A stretch of 64,000 nucleotides of DNA from assembly GCA_050950345.1 (NCBI GenBank), contig JBMNHK010000002.1, forward strand, positions 372,001 through 436,000. Direction: 5' to 3'. Source of the stretch: Pelotomaculum_C sp050950345. Lineage in GTDB: Bacteria > Bacillota > Desulfotomaculia > Desulfotomaculales > Pelotomaculaceae. The notes below the pieces were generated by a model. The model was not told where the DNA came from, searched no databases, and was given only the letters and a program-made list of their open reading frames with translations. Shown here piece after piece: positions 33,147-42,534 of the stretch. The translations under genes were made by a program, and so were the position numbers. Within the stretch, counting starts at the first letter, position 1. Each line of letters opens with the position of its first letter.

Positions 33147-33581
33147 GTGGGTGTTTTTGATTCCTTTGCGATCAGCGCATCAGGCCTCACGGCGGAAAAG
33201 CTGCGCCTGGATCTGATTGCCAATAACATTGCCAATATGAATACTGCAGGGCGGATCGGTGATGCGGCCAATCCTCCCTACAGACGCAAAATGCCTGTTT
33301 TTGAACAGATTTTAAGAAAGATGGACGTTAGCCGGATGGGTTATAAGGGCGCGGGTGTACGGGTAGCCCAGGTGCTTGTGGATGCCCATCCTCCCCGCAT
33401 GGAATATGAACCGGACAACCCTTTAGCCGATGAGGGCGGCTATGTGGCTTACCCGAATATTAATCTAGTCAATGAGATGGTTGATTTGATTTCTGCCAGC
33501 AGATCTTATGAAGCAAATGTTACAGCTTTAAACGCTGCCAAGGATATTGCTCTAAAAGCGCTGGAAATTGGACGGGGTTAG
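33147..33581 (+). CDS. flgC: Flagellar rod protein FlgC
   Basis: A 144-aa proximal rod protein. The N-terminal motif SGLTAEKLRLDLIANNIANM is the family signature, and the C-terminus (VNEMVDLISASRSYEANVTA) packs with it as the D0 coiled coil. It starts at GTG 33147 preceded by AGGGGGTAATTAA. It lies between flgB and fliE and is probably co-translated with both. Confidence 0.97.
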   Translation: MGVFDSFAISASGLTAEKLRLDLIANNIANMNTAGRIGDAANPPYRRKMPVFEQILRKMDVSRMGYKGAGVRVAQVLVDAHPPRMEYEPDNPLADEGGYVAYPNINLVNEMVDLISASRSYEANVTALNAAKDIALKALEIGRG

Positions 33582-33597
33582 AGGGGGCTTCGAATAA

Positions 33598-33897
33598 ATG
33601 CAAGTGATGTCGGTTGAACAGTTGTTATTACCCTTGCCACAAGCTGGTTCAGCACCTGCAAAAAATGAGGACAATGAAGGTTCTTTTGCCGGTATCCTGA
33701 ATAAAGCCTTAAACGAACTGAATAATTCCCAATTAAAGGCCGAACAGGCATCCCTTGGGCTTGTTACCGGTGATATTGAAGACATTCATCAGGTAACTAT
33801 AGCCGTAACAGAGGCAAAGCTGGCTATGCAGCTGGCAGTTGAAATTAGAAATAAGGCCATTGAGGCATATCAGGAAATTTATCGGATGCAGATATGA
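33598..33897 (+). CDS. fliE: Hook-basal body protein FliE
   Basis: A 99-aa FliE, the adaptor between the MS ring and the rod. The core SFAGILNKALNELNNSQLKA and the C-terminus VTEAKLAMQLAVEIRNKAIEA match the family; length is normal. The ATG follows GAGGGGGCTTCGAATAA. Position between flgC and fliF is the standard order. Confidence 0.95.
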   Translation: MQVMSVEQLLLPLPQAGSAPAKNEDNEGSFAGILNKALNELNNSQLKAEQASLGLVTGDIEDIHQVTIAVTEAKLAMQLAVEIRNKAIEAYQEIYRMQI

Positions 33898-33922
33898 TCT
33901 TCCGATTCGCGAGGTGGTTTAA

Positions 33923-35455
33923 TTGAGGCCAGACGGCCCAATTACCAGGTTTAAAGAGCGATGGCAGGCCTTAGACCAGAACAGAAAGATAATTGCTGTT
34001 CTGATAACCCTGGGGTTGGTGGTAAGCCTTTTTTTCTTGATCAGGTTAGCTTTTCAACCCAGTTACGCCAACTTGTTTACCGGCCTGGAGCCTAAAGATG
34101 CGGGGACCATTGCTGAAAAATTAAAAGCTATGAACGTGCCTTATAAGCTTACTGAGCAAGGCAAAACCATCCAGGTGCCTGAGTCGAAAGTCTACGAAGT
34201 TAGAAACGAATTAGCCAGCAGTGGGGTTTTGGCTGACAGCGGAATTGGTTTCGAACTTTTTGACGAGAGCAAATTCGGTCAAACGGATTTTGAACAACAG
34301 GTAGGTTATCAAAGAGCTCTGCAGGAGGAATTAAGGCGGACGCTTATTCAATTGGAAGGGGTGGACCAGGCCAGGGTACACCTGGTGCTGCCGCAGAAGA
34401 GCGTTTTTGTCACCAGTGACGAGGGCACTGCTTCTGCCTCCGTGGCCTTGAGACTTAAACCCGGAGCCACGCTGAAGCCGGCCCAGGTGCAGGGGATCTG
34501 TGATCTTTTAGTAGGCAGCGTAGAGGGTCTCAAGCCTGAAAATGTCCATATTATTGACACTGCAGGAAACACCTTAAGTGATAGTTTAAAATCCACTGAT
34601 CCCGATATTGCTGCCACAAGACTTGCTCTTGAACAGTACAATGCCCAGAGAGAATATGAAAAAGAGCTGGAAAAAAGGGTCCGGCAAATGCTCTTTAAGA
34701 TCGTCGGGGATAATCAGGCTGTGGTTATGGTAACGGCTGACCTTGATTTTAGCCAGACGCAAACCACCAGTAATACTTATTCAAATCCGGACGATTTGAT
34801 CATCAGCGAACATAACATCAGGGAGAGCGGAACCGGCACTGGTTATGGCGGTATTCCCGGTACAGGTTCCAATGTAACCACAATGCCGACGGCAGACATT
34901 GGGACATCCAGTTACGAAAGAGAAGAATCTACGATTAATTACCAGGTGAATGCCCAGCAGCAAACAGTAATAGAACCCCCTGGGAGGATTCGGCGTTTAT
35001 CGGCTTCAGTGGTGATAAATGATACGGGTATGCCGGTAGATGTCCAGGAAGTAAGGAATATTGTAGGCGCCGCCATCGGTTATGAAATGGAGCGCGGCGA
35101 TCAAATTAATGTAACCGATATGGCCTTTGATAACTCGTACCAGCAGAGAGTTGAAGAGGAAATGGCAAGGCTTGACGCGATGGCTCAGGCCAGGGAGAGA
35201 GAACGCCTTTATATGCTTGCTGCAGCTGCTGGTGTTCTGTTGCTTGGTCTGCTCCTTGTCGTACTGTTAAGGAGACGGCGCAGTCGAGTGGAGGAGGAAG
35301 TAGTAGTTGATGAGTTTGTTCCGGTAAAAGCGATGGAGCTTGAGCCTGAACCGGAACAAATTGAAGAAGATGATAAGAAACAAAAGCTCAGAGAACTGGG
35401 CAAAGAGAGCGTTGATGAAATAGCCGAGATTTTGAAAGCCTGGATCAGGAATTAG
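33923..35455 (+). CDS. fliF: MS-ring protein FliF
   Basis: A 510-aa membrane protein that forms the MS ring. The first membrane segment is at residues 26-45 (IAVLITLGLVVSLFFLIRLA). The ring-building domains follow, with LFTGLEPKDAGTIAEKLKAM and YQRALQEELRRTLIQLEGV. A second membrane segment (MLAAAAGVLLLGLLLVVLL) is near residue 440, and the C-terminal tail (RELGKESVDEIAEILKAWIR) binds FliG. It starts at TTG 33923 with GCGAGGTGG upstream. A G/T-rich linker (about 290-320) is normal for the family. Confidence 0.97.
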   Translation: MRPDGPITRFKERWQALDQNRKIIAVLITLGLVVSLFFLIRLAFQPSYANLFTGLEPKDAGTIAEKLKAMNVPYKLTEQGKTIQVPESKVYEVRNELASSGVLADSGIGFELFDESKFGQTDFEQQVGYQRALQEELRRTLIQLEGVDQARVHLVLPQKSVFVTSDEGTASASVALRLKPGATLKPAQVQGICDLLVGSVEGLKPENVHIIDTAGNTLSDSLKSTDPDIAATRLALEQYNAQREYEKELEKRVRQMLFKIVGDNQAVVMVTADLDFSQTQTTSNTYSNPDDLIISEHNIRESGTGTGYGGIPGTGSNVTTMPTADIGTSSYEREESTINYQVNAQQQTVIEPPGRIRRLSASVVINDTGMPVDVQEVRNIVGAAIGYEMERGDQINVTDMAFDNSYQQRVEEEMARLDAMAQARERERLYMLAAAAGVLLLGLLLVVLLRRRRSRVEEEVVVDEFVPVKAMELEPEPEQIEEDDKKQKLRELGKESVDEIAEILKAWIRN

Positions 35456-35472
35456 AGGGGGTTATCGGGTCT

Positions 35473-36471
35473 GTGAAACTTAGCGGTATGGAGAAGGCTG
35501 CTGTTTTATTAATAGCGCTGGGATCAGACCTGTCATCCCAGGTATTGAAGAGGGATTTTCTGGAATCCGAAATTGAACAGCTCTCTAAAGAGATTTCCAA
35601 TATGACTCACGTGCCTGCGGAAACAACAAATGCAGTGCTGACCGAATTCATGGAGTTGAAACAGGCCAGGGAATACTTGTTGCACGGCGGCTGGGACTAT
35701 GCCAGGGAAATGCTTGAGAAAACACTGGGTTCCCAGAAAGCTTCAAATATGCTCAACAAATTGTCGCTCAATTTGGCAGCAAGGCCTTTTAGCGCACTTC
35801 GCAAAACCGACCCAAAACATCTGATAAATTTTATCCGGGATGAGCATCCCCAGACCATAGCCCTGATCCTGGTTCACCTTACGCCGGATCAAGCGGCTGC
35901 TATCCTGGCGTCCCTGTCTCCTGAAGTGCAGCTTGATATAGCTAAAAGAATTGCCAATATCGACCGCTTCACTCCAGAAGTTGTTAAGAATGTGGAGAAA
36001 TTGTTGGAAAGTAAATTATCATCAATGGCGCAGCAGGATCATGCGACAGTTGGTGGGGTCCAGTCACTGGTCAGCATTTTAAACAGGGTAGGCAGGAGTG
36101 CGGAAAAAGTTATCCTGGAAGGATTGGATACGGAGGACCCGGTGTTGGCGGACGAAGTCAGGATGCATATGTTTGTCTTTGAAGACATTAAGAACTTATC
36201 CGATACCTTTATTCAGCGGATATTAAGGGAGGTCCAAACCAAAGACCTGGCTTTAGCTATGAAGGGAACCAATGAAGAGGTCCATGCCTGTATATACAGA
36301 AATATGTCTCAGCGTGCGGCTGATATGCTCAGAGAAGAAATTGAGTTTATGGGGCCTGTGCGTTTGAGAGAAGTTGAGCAGGCACAGCAGAGAATTGTTA
36401 CGGTGATACGTAGACTTGATGAAAGCGGTGAAATTATTATATCCCGGGGTGGCGAAGATGTCATTGTATAA
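35473..36471 (+). CDS. fliG: Motor switch protein FliG
   Basis: A 332-aa rotor protein that couples to stator units and to FliM. The N-terminal domain (SGMEKAAVLLIALGSDLSSQ) binds FliF. The middle EHPQTIALILVHLTPDQAA motif binds FliM. The C-terminal charged helix (AMKGTNEEVHACIYRNMSQR) contacts MotA. It starts at GTG 35473, 17 bases after fliF, and its last 14 bases overlap fliH. Confidence 0.97.
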   Translation: MKLSGMEKAAVLLIALGSDLSSQVLKRDFLESEIEQLSKEISNMTHVPAETTNAVLTEFMELKQAREYLLHGGWDYAREMLEKTLGSQKASNMLNKLSLNLAARPFSALRKTDPKHLINFIRDEHPQTIALILVHLTPDQAAAILASLSPEVQLDIAKRIANIDRFTPEVVKNVEKLLESKLSSMAQQDHATVGGVQSLVSILNRVGRSAEKVILEGLDTEDPVLADEVRMHMFVFEDIKNLSDTFIQRILREVQTKDLALAMKGTNEEVHACIYRNMSQRAADMLREEIEFMGPVRLREVEQAQQRIVTVIRRLDESGEIIISRGGEDVIV

Positions 36472-37222
36472 AATTATCAAGGCTGCAGAGGTAGAAGAAA
36501 CCCGTTTAGAGATCCTGCCGCTAAAGAGCAGCTTTGCTGTGCGCGGCGGTGGCGCCGGGAAGGTTACCAGCATCAATCCCGGCGTGGAGCCCGCTAAAAC
36601 AGCAATAGGCCAGAAGACGGCAGCGGGAATAATAAGGCGGGCGCGAGCCAGCGCAGAAGAGATTATGCAACAGGCCCGGCTTTCAGCCGAACAGATCAAG
36701 CAGGATGCCTATCAGGATGCCTATCAGGGCGCCTTTGAACAGGGCAAAACCGCCGGTTATGAGGCGGGTTACCGGGATGGCATGGCCAAAGCAAAGGAAG
36801 AGGCGTCAACACTTCGTGCTCAGGCTTTAGACATATTAACTCAGGCTGAAGAAATCCGCAAGCAAACCCTGGCGGCCATGGAGCAGGAGATCATAGATCT
36901 GGCTGTAGAAATTGCGGAAAAATTGCTGTCAGCCCAGTTGACTCTAGAGCCTGCTACTGTGCTGCAAGTAGCCAAAGAAGCGCTACACCTGGTAGCTAAT
37001 CGCCTTGACATTATTATATACGTCAGCCCTCTTGAATTTGAGGTGGTGGAGAGCAAAAAAAATGAACTTCTGAGTATTCTGCCGGCCAGGGCCGAGCTGC
37101 GGGTGATTGCCGATCAAGCCGTTAGCCCGGGGGGCTGCAGGATTGAAACAGAGCATAGTCAAGTAAACGCAACTCTGGAAACCCGCCGTGAAGAACTGTT
37201 CAAAGTCCTTTACGCTGATTGA
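36458..37222 (+). CDS. fliH: Export ATPase regulator FliH
   Basis: A 254-aa protein starting at ATG 36458 inside the end of fliG; the N-terminus MSLYKIIKAAE fits the family. The middle carries glycine/alanine repeats in a helix (QDAYQGAFEQGKTAGYEAGY, about residues 85-110), as in FliH and V-ATPase stalk subunits. The C-terminal domain (LAVEIAEKLLSAQL, ISPGG-like VSPGGCRIET) binds FliI. It forms the peripheral stalk of the type III export ATPase. Confidence 0.92.
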   Translation: MSLYKIIKAAEVEETRLEILPLKSSFAVRGGGAGKVTSINPGVEPAKTAIGQKTAAGIIRRARASAEEIMQQARLSAEQIKQDAYQDAYQGAFEQGKTAGYEAGYRDGMAKAKEEASTLRAQALDILTQAEEIRKQTLAAMEQEIIDLAVEIAEKLLSAQLTLEPATVLQVAKEALHLVANRLDIIIYVSPLEFEVVESKKNELLSILPARAELRVIADQAVSPGGCRIETEHSQVNATLETRREELFKVLYAD

Positions 37223-37298
37223 CTCCCGTATTGGAAACAGTAAGAGCTTGGCAGGTGTTGCTTAAAAACCTTTTAAGCCATAGAGGGGAGTGGGCATC

Positions 37299-38642
37299 TT
37301 GCAGACTGTCGAAATCGATTTAGCCCCATGGCGCTCTCGCATTAGAGAGGCCAGGTTGGTTAAACTCAATGGTCTGGTTACTCAGGTGATTGGCCTTACA
37401 GTTGAAGTACAGGGCCTCAATTCTCACATCGGTGAAGTATGTGAGATTGCGCTGCCAGGTGGTGAGAAACCGGTTCTTGCTGAAGTAGTAGGTTTTCGAG
37501 AGGACTGTACGCTGCTGATGCCTTTAGGCGATCTGCGTGGTATTTACCCTGGTTGTAAAGTAACGCCCACCGGCAAGCCCTTTAGTGTCAAGGTGGGGGA
37601 GCAGCTTCTGGGGAGGGTTCTGAATGGCCTGGGAGAACCTATGGACGGGCTTGGCCCGCTGGAGGGGCAGCTTAAGGAATATCCTGTTGATAATAACCCA
37701 CCCAATCCTATGACGAGAAGAAGGATCTCTGAAATTCTCTCAACGGGAGTGAGAGTTATTGACTCCTTGCTCACTTGCGGCCAGGGCCAGCGTATCGGCA
37801 TTTTTGCCGGCAGCGGCGTTGGTAAAAGTACGCTGCTGGGTATGATCTCCAGATTTAGCAACGCCGATATCAACGTGATCGCACTGGTTGGAGAACGAGG
37901 CCGCGAGGTGCTGGATTTTATCGAGAAGGATTTAGGACCAAGTGGTTTGGCCCGTTCAGTGGTGGTTGTCGCTACCTCCGAGCAACCTGCGCTGGTGCGC
38001 TTAAAGGGGGCTTTTGTAGCCAGTGCTATTGCGGAATATTTTCGCGATCAGGGCCGGGCCGTAATGTTAATGATGGATTCCGTTACCCGTTTTGCCATGG
38101 CTCAACGGGAGGTGGGCCTGGCTATCGGTGAACCGCCGGCTACCAAGGGCTATACCCCCTCGGTTTTTGCTTTGCTGCCAAAATTGCTCGAACGGCCGGG
38201 CATGGCTGCTACCGGTTCAATCACTGCATTTTTTACGGTACTGGTAGATGGCGATGATTTGAACGAACCGATTGCCGATGCGGTGCGCGGTATTCTGGAC
38301 GGACATATTGTGCTGTCCCGTTCCCTTGCTGCAGCCAACACTTACCCTGCCGTTGATGCGCTGAACAGTGTCAGCCGCCTGATGACCGAAATAGTTGATG
38401 ATGAACACAGAGCGTGTGCCGGCAAACTGAGGGATCTTCTGGCCACCTACACTCAAGCCGAAGATCTGATTAATATAGGGGCCTATGTGCCCGGTTCTAA
38501 TCACCGTATCGATGAGGCCATTGCCGCCTACCCCGGTATTATGGAATTTCTCAAACAGGACTTAAATGAGCAATCCGAATATGAAAAGACCTTAAAAGAG
38601 CTGAAAGCGGTGGTGAATAAAGGGGTGAACAGCAATAGCTAA
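37299..38642 (+). CDS. fliI: Flagellar export ATPase FliI
   Basis: A 447-aa F1-beta-like ATPase that powers unfolding and entry of export substrates. Walker A is GIFAGSGVGKSTLLGM (about residue 165), and the catalytic Glu is in LVGERGREV; Walker B is AVMLMMDSVTRFAMAQRE. I start at TTG 37299, which has GGGGAG 8 bases upstream; the GTG at 37290 is inside the ribosome site. The end overlaps the start region of fliJ. Confidence 0.96.
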   Translation: MQTVEIDLAPWRSRIREARLVKLNGLVTQVIGLTVEVQGLNSHIGEVCEIALPGGEKPVLAEVVGFREDCTLLMPLGDLRGIYPGCKVTPTGKPFSVKVGEQLLGRVLNGLGEPMDGLGPLEGQLKEYPVDNNPPNPMTRRRISEILSTGVRVIDSLLTCGQGQRIGIFAGSGVGKSTLLGMISRFSNADINVIALVGERGREVLDFIEKDLGPSGLARSVVVVATSEQPALVRLKGAFVASAIAEYFRDQGRAVMLMMDSVTRFAMAQREVGLAIGEPPATKGYTPSVFALLPKLLERPGMAATGSITAFFTVLVDGDDLNEPIADAVRGILDGHIVLSRSLAAANTYPAVDALNSVSRLMTEIVDDEHRACAGKLRDLLATYTQAEDLINIGAYVPGSNHRIDEAIAAYPGIMEFLKQDLNEQSEYEKTLKELKAVVNKGVNSNS

Positions 38643-39084
38643 GTTCAAATTCCGCCTGGAGCCTGTTTTGCAGCAACGAGTTGACCGGGAGAATGCTGCT
38701 GAACAAGCACTGGCTTTAGCCCGACAAGAATATAACCAGCGCATGATGTTGTTGGAGCAAACTAAAGAGCAGCTTCAGTTGCTGTGGCAGGACACAGGAC
38801 AGATGAAACAAAATTTTTTTGAGATTTTTCAGCATTCATTCTACGGAGCAGCCCTGAAAAATAAAATATCCCGCCAGGAAAGCGATGTGCAGGAGGCTGG
38901 TTTGGCTGTAGAGCAAAAAAGAGAAGAGGCTGTTCAGGCCAGGGTAGAGCGTCAAGTGCTGGATACCTTAAAGGATAAACACCTGCAAGATTATAAGCGG
39001 ATGTTGGAGAACATGGAGCAAAAGGAAGTTGACGAGTTATCCCGCAACATCTACATGCAACGCTTAAGGCAGTTGCAAGGATAG
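38635..39084 (+). CDS. fliJ: Flagellar export chaperone FliJ, apparently with an ATA start
   Basis: A coiled-coil protein of 149 aa if started at ATA 38635, giving (M)AKFKFRLEPVLQQRV, the exact FliJ N-terminus. AAGGGGTG lies 7-9 bases before ATA, and an in-frame TGA at 38626 rules out any longer start. The first standard codon is the TTG at 38668, which would remove the conserved 11-residue N-terminus. The rest is a continuous two-helix coiled coil ending YMQRLRQLQG. FliJ links FliI to FlhA in export. The ATA reading is unusual and is discussed as a finding. Confidence 0.85.
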   Translation: MAKFKFRLEPVLQQRVDRENAAEQALALARQEYNQRMMLLEQTKEQLQLLWQDTGQMKQNFFEIFQHSFYGAALKNKISRQESDVQEAGLAVEQKREEAVQARVERQVLDTLKDKHLQDYKRMLENMEQKEVDELSRNIYMQRLRQLQG

Positions 39085-39130
39085 CCCGTCCGGTTGGGTA
39101 AATTATTTCTCAATGAAAGAAGGTGATAAA

Positions 39131-40643
39131 TTGCAAGGAGTGGTAATGAATTGTGCTTTGCCGTCAAAGGGAAATGCAGGAAGACAGGGGACTTCTGGGC
39201 AGGAGCAAGCCGGCAGCTTCCAGGAAGTTATGGCGGCGATAGGAATGCTGTGTATGCCCGGGCAGTTTGAAAAGGCTCCAGTAAGGGAGGGGCCTGCACA
39301 GATTTTATCGTCAACTGGAGCTTTTGAGCAGGCTTTGCCCCTGGGTCTGATAGCTGGTGATCCAGGAGAAGCCTTTGCCCAGGAGCAGTTATCCCTGCTG
39401 CAAGGCAATATGCCGGTAGATACAGCATTGAGTACACAGGCGGGGGGCAATGGGCTGGGGCAGGCGATGTCTGAAACAGGCTCAGTATCTGAAGTGGCAG
39501 AAGTGCCTGGAGCCTTTTTATCGTCAGGGAAGGAAGCTGCTTTAGCCACGGAGCAATCTCAGAGGGTAAATCTTCCTCTAAATGTCGATACGCAAAAGGT
39601 GCTTTTTACGGCGCAAAAAACTCCAGATCCGTTAGCCGGTTCAAACTCCCCTCAGCTTGATGGACAGGCAGCCCGGGAAGAGCTCGAGGCTGACCAAACC
39701 GGTAAGAAGGCGCAATTGGAGCAGATGCCAAAGGATTTGAAGGCTTTTGTAGCAGGGCAAGAACAAAAAAAAGCTCCAAGAAAATCCCTTTGCCAGGTCA
39801 TCTTCAAGTCTAGCCGGGCAGTTGAATAGTCCTGACAATGAGATTTATACAGCCAGCACTGCAGAAAAGTTGCACCAGGGGTCCGGCGGCAGCCAGGCAA
39901 AACCGGAAGGAGCTTTGCAAGTCTTCAACACCATCAATGAGACTCATGCTGCTGCTACTACAGAAAAGCCGGATCAGAGGGCCGGTGGCAACCAGGTTAA
40001 ACCGGAAGCAGTTCTGAATATCTTCAACACTACCTTGGAAACTCCAGCCGGCACGGCAACCGGCAAAGAAGGAGTTGCGGCTGCTCAGGCTATAACACAT
40101 GAGCGCCAGGGAGGGGGTAACAATAATCATATCGATGCCCCTAATGAACTAATGATGCACCATAACGCCATTTTGTCCGGGGCTAATCACGGGTCTAAGG
40201 AAAAAGCAGTCCCTTTACCTGAAGTGAAAAACATTGTTGCGCAGGAAATTATCAGCATGATCAAGTCCGACGAGGTTGGCCGGCCAAAGCAAGTGCAGCT
40301 CAAACTTGAGCCGGAACACCTGGGACAGCTTACCATCAGACTCTTCTTTGACCGGGACGAGGTTAGCGCGCATTTTTATACTGCCAATAACCAGGTCAAG
40401 GAGTTGCTGGAAGGCTCTATGCAGCAGTTAAGGGATTCTCTCAGTCAATATGACCTGAAGTTAAATGAAGCCTTTGTCTATAACGGCAACGACAACCGGG
40501 GCGGCCGTTCCTCTGGTGGTCAGGAAGGGCAAGCCGGGCCGGCGGATAGACAATATAATCAAGGCTATGTGGAAAAAGAGTTAGGGCAGCTGAACCCAAT
40601 AACAGAACAGGGTTCTCCTACTAAAATCGATTATTTGATCTAG
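39131..40643 (+). CDS. fliK: Hook-length control protein FliK, frameshifted at an A8 tract
   Basis: The gene is in two frames: 39131-39829 (from TTG with GAAGGTG upstream, or ATG 39146 with AAGGAG) and a second frame to 40643. The frames join at A8 (39765-39772); with seven A, the gene reads through as about 503 aa. The C-terminal domain is the export-switch region (VQLKLEPEHLGQLTIRLFF, about 100 residues from the end). The middle is disordered and holds two 33-residue repeats. FliK measures the hook and switches export from hook to filament proteins. Either the A8 is a sequencing error or expression needs slippage. The first frame alone would lack the switch domain. Confidence 0.85.
39846..40044 (+). 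repeat. Two 99-bp (33-aa) tandem repeats in fliK
   Basis: Repeat units start around 39846 and 39945; CAGAAAAG occurs at 39862 and 39961, exactly 99 bases apart. Each encodes a version of TxEKxxQxxGGxQxKPExxL followed by FNTxxET. Length change by recombination would alter the FliK ruler domain by 33 residues per unit. Confidence 0.75.
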
Positions 40644-40650
40644 AAAGTAG

Positions 40651-41058
40651 GTGTTGTTGTTGCAAGTTGTTCCTGCTGCGGGCAAAGCCAATCAACCAGT
40701 TGAGGCAGCCGCACGGTCTGCAAAGACTCTCGACAAAGATGCCTTTCTGCGGTTGTATGTAGAACAGCTAAAAAACCAGGATCCAACCAGACCCCAGGAT
40801 ACCAGTGCCATGATCGGTCAAATGGCCCAGTTTTCCATCCTGGAACAACTGACCAATCTCAGTTCTGAAATCGCTGCGATTAAACTATCCCAGCAGTTGG
40901 GTGAGGCTTCCGCGCTTATAGGCAAGGAAGTCACGGTTTATACCGCGGATGGCCAGGCAGCTGGCCCGGTGGAAAAAGTGACTCTTACTGATGGCCTTGT
41001 CCAAATATCCATAGACGGGAAAGCATATAAATTGGGGCAGATTATTGAGGTTAAATAG
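40651..41058 (+). CDS. flgD: Hook assembly protein FlgD
   Basis: A 135-aa hook-scaffold protein. The N-terminal core is KDAFLRLYVEQLKNQDPTRP (residues 29-48) followed by MIGQMAQFSILEQL, the family signature. It is a short FlgD that ends after the first beta domain, as in Bacillota. The start is among GTG 40651 and three TTG codons after it; TTG 40660 has the best spacing from AAGTAGG. It precedes the hook gene flgE. Confidence 0.92.
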   Translation: MLLLQVVPAAGKANQPVEAAARSAKTLDKDAFLRLYVEQLKNQDPTRPQDTSAMIGQMAQFSILEQLTNLSSEIAAIKLSQQLGEASALIGKEVTVYTADGQAAGPVEKVTLTDGLVQISIDGKAYKLGQIIEVK

Positions 41059-41195
41059 AGGTGGTTACTGATATCGACAGTGGTGAGCGTAAAGCGGCAT
41101 CCATAGTAGTACACAAATAATAAATGATACAGCTGGTCCGCCAGGGAGCTGTAGGTCGCCGAAGGACGCGGCCCGATAAAAAAAGGAGGATTAGA

Positions 41196-42014
41196 ATGCT
41201 CAGATCATTATACTCAGGCATTTCCGGCATGAAAAACCACCAGATCCGGATGGATGTCATCGGCAATAACGTCGCCAACGTTAATACGACGGGATATAAG
41301 AGAAGCAGCACTAGTTTTCAGGATGTACTCTATCAGAATGTGCGTTCCGCCAGAGCCAACAGCGGCAGCGGCACTCTCGGCGGCATTAACCCCAGCCAGG
41401 TAGGTCTGGGCGTGAGTGTTGCCAACATAGCCAATGATATGGGTACCAGCAGTATGCAGAACACCGGGCGTGAACTCGATCTGGCTGTTCATGGCAATGG
41501 TTGGTTTATAGTGACGCCTGATGAAAGTAGCGATGTGCGTTATTTCACCAGAGAGGGAGCCTTCACTATTGATGATGAGGGGTACCTGGTTAATGCCAAC
41601 GGTTATAAGGTGCTGGATACCGATGAAAAAGCCATTAGTTTTGGAAAAGGCGGGGTAGCCACAATCAGCATATCTATCGACGGTAAAATTACAGCTACGG
41701 ATTTAGACGGCAATGATATCTCACCGACCAACGGGATAGGTTTGGCTATGTTTACCAATCAAGAAGGTTTGGAACGGGTGGGAAATAACCTGTTTAAGGC
41801 GACTTTGGCCAGCGGCGAGCCCATAGACGAATATGGTGAGCCTGCTACAGGCGGCTACGGAACAATCAACTCCGGTTATCTGGAAATGTCCAATGTTGAC
41901 CTCACTGATGAATTGACCAGCATGATCACGACCCAGCGCGGCTATCAGGCTAATGCCAAGACCATCACCACTTCCGACGAGATGTTGCAGATCTTATTGG
42001 ATCTCAAACGTTAA
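41196..42014 (+). CDS. flgE: Flagellar hook protein FlgE
   Basis: A 272-aa hook-family protein starting at ATG 41196 with AAAAGGAGGATTAGA upstream. The N-terminus MLRSLYSGISGMKNHQIRMD and VIGNNVANVNTTGYKRSSTS, and the C-terminus NVDLTDELTSMITTQRGYQA, are typical of rod/hook proteins. The short length resembles the Bacillus hook protein (264 aa). Its place directly after flgD makes it the hook rather than FlgF/FlgG, which are encoded at 52116 and 52952. Confidence 0.92.
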   Translation: MLRSLYSGISGMKNHQIRMDVIGNNVANVNTTGYKRSSTSFQDVLYQNVRSARANSGSGTLGGINPSQVGLGVSVANIANDMGTSSMQNTGRELDLAVHGNGWFIVTPDESSDVRYFTREGAFTIDDEGYLVNANGYKVLDTDEKAISFGKGGVATISISIDGKITATDLDGNDISPTNGIGLAMFTNQEGLERVGNNLFKATLASGEPIDEYGEPATGGYGTINSGYLEMSNVDLTDELTSMITTQRGYQANAKTITTSDEMLQILLDLKR

Positions 42015-42046
42015 GGCAAAAACACTTATAAAGCAGGTAATTCTCT

Positions 42047-42520
42047 ATGGCAGCAAACAATACAGGGGCATCCCTTAAACCGGCAAAAAATAAAAAGAAT
42101 TTCAATCTCCTGATCCTCATATTACTGGTCGTCCTGGTTGGAGCTAACATCTTCTTCTATTTCAGGCAGAGCGCTGCTTCTGATACACCCAATCAACTGG
42201 GGCTCGGAACGACGAAGACAGAAATAATGGATATGGGAGAGCTGGTAGTAAACCTGGCAGGCAATGGGGGAGGCCATTATCTCAGGGTGCAGATTGTCCT
42301 GGAATATCCTAATGATAAAAAACTCAGCAAGGAATTGAACAGTAAGAAAATCCAGACATTGGATTTGATCATAACTACGCTGCGCAGTAAAACCCTGGAT
42401 GATGTCCATCCTGTCGATAAAATGGACAGTCTTAAAAGCAGCTTGATGGCAGAGATCAACAAAACGCTGGACAACGGTAAAGTAAGCGCTATATATTTTA
42501 CTGATTATCTGGTTCAATAG
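42047..42520 (+). CDS. fliL: Basal-body-associated protein FliL
   Basis: A 157-aa single-span membrane protein. The N-terminal helix is NLLILILLVVLVGANIFFYF (about residues 22-41). The periplasmic domain contains GELVVNLAGNGGGHYLRVQI and the C-terminal VSAIYFTDYLVQ. FliL surrounds the stator and supports torque. It lies 32 bases after flgE and 14 before a fliN-type gene. Confidence 0.92.
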   Translation: MAANNTGASLKPAKNKKNFNLLILILLVVLVGANIFFYFRQSAASDTPNQLGLGTTKTEIMDMGELVVNLAGNGGGHYLRVQIVLEYPNDKKLSKELNSKKIQTLDLIITTLRSKTLDDVHPVDKMDSLKSSLMAEINKTLDNGKVSAIYFTDYLVQ

Positions 42521-42534
42521 GGGGTGTAGCTGAG

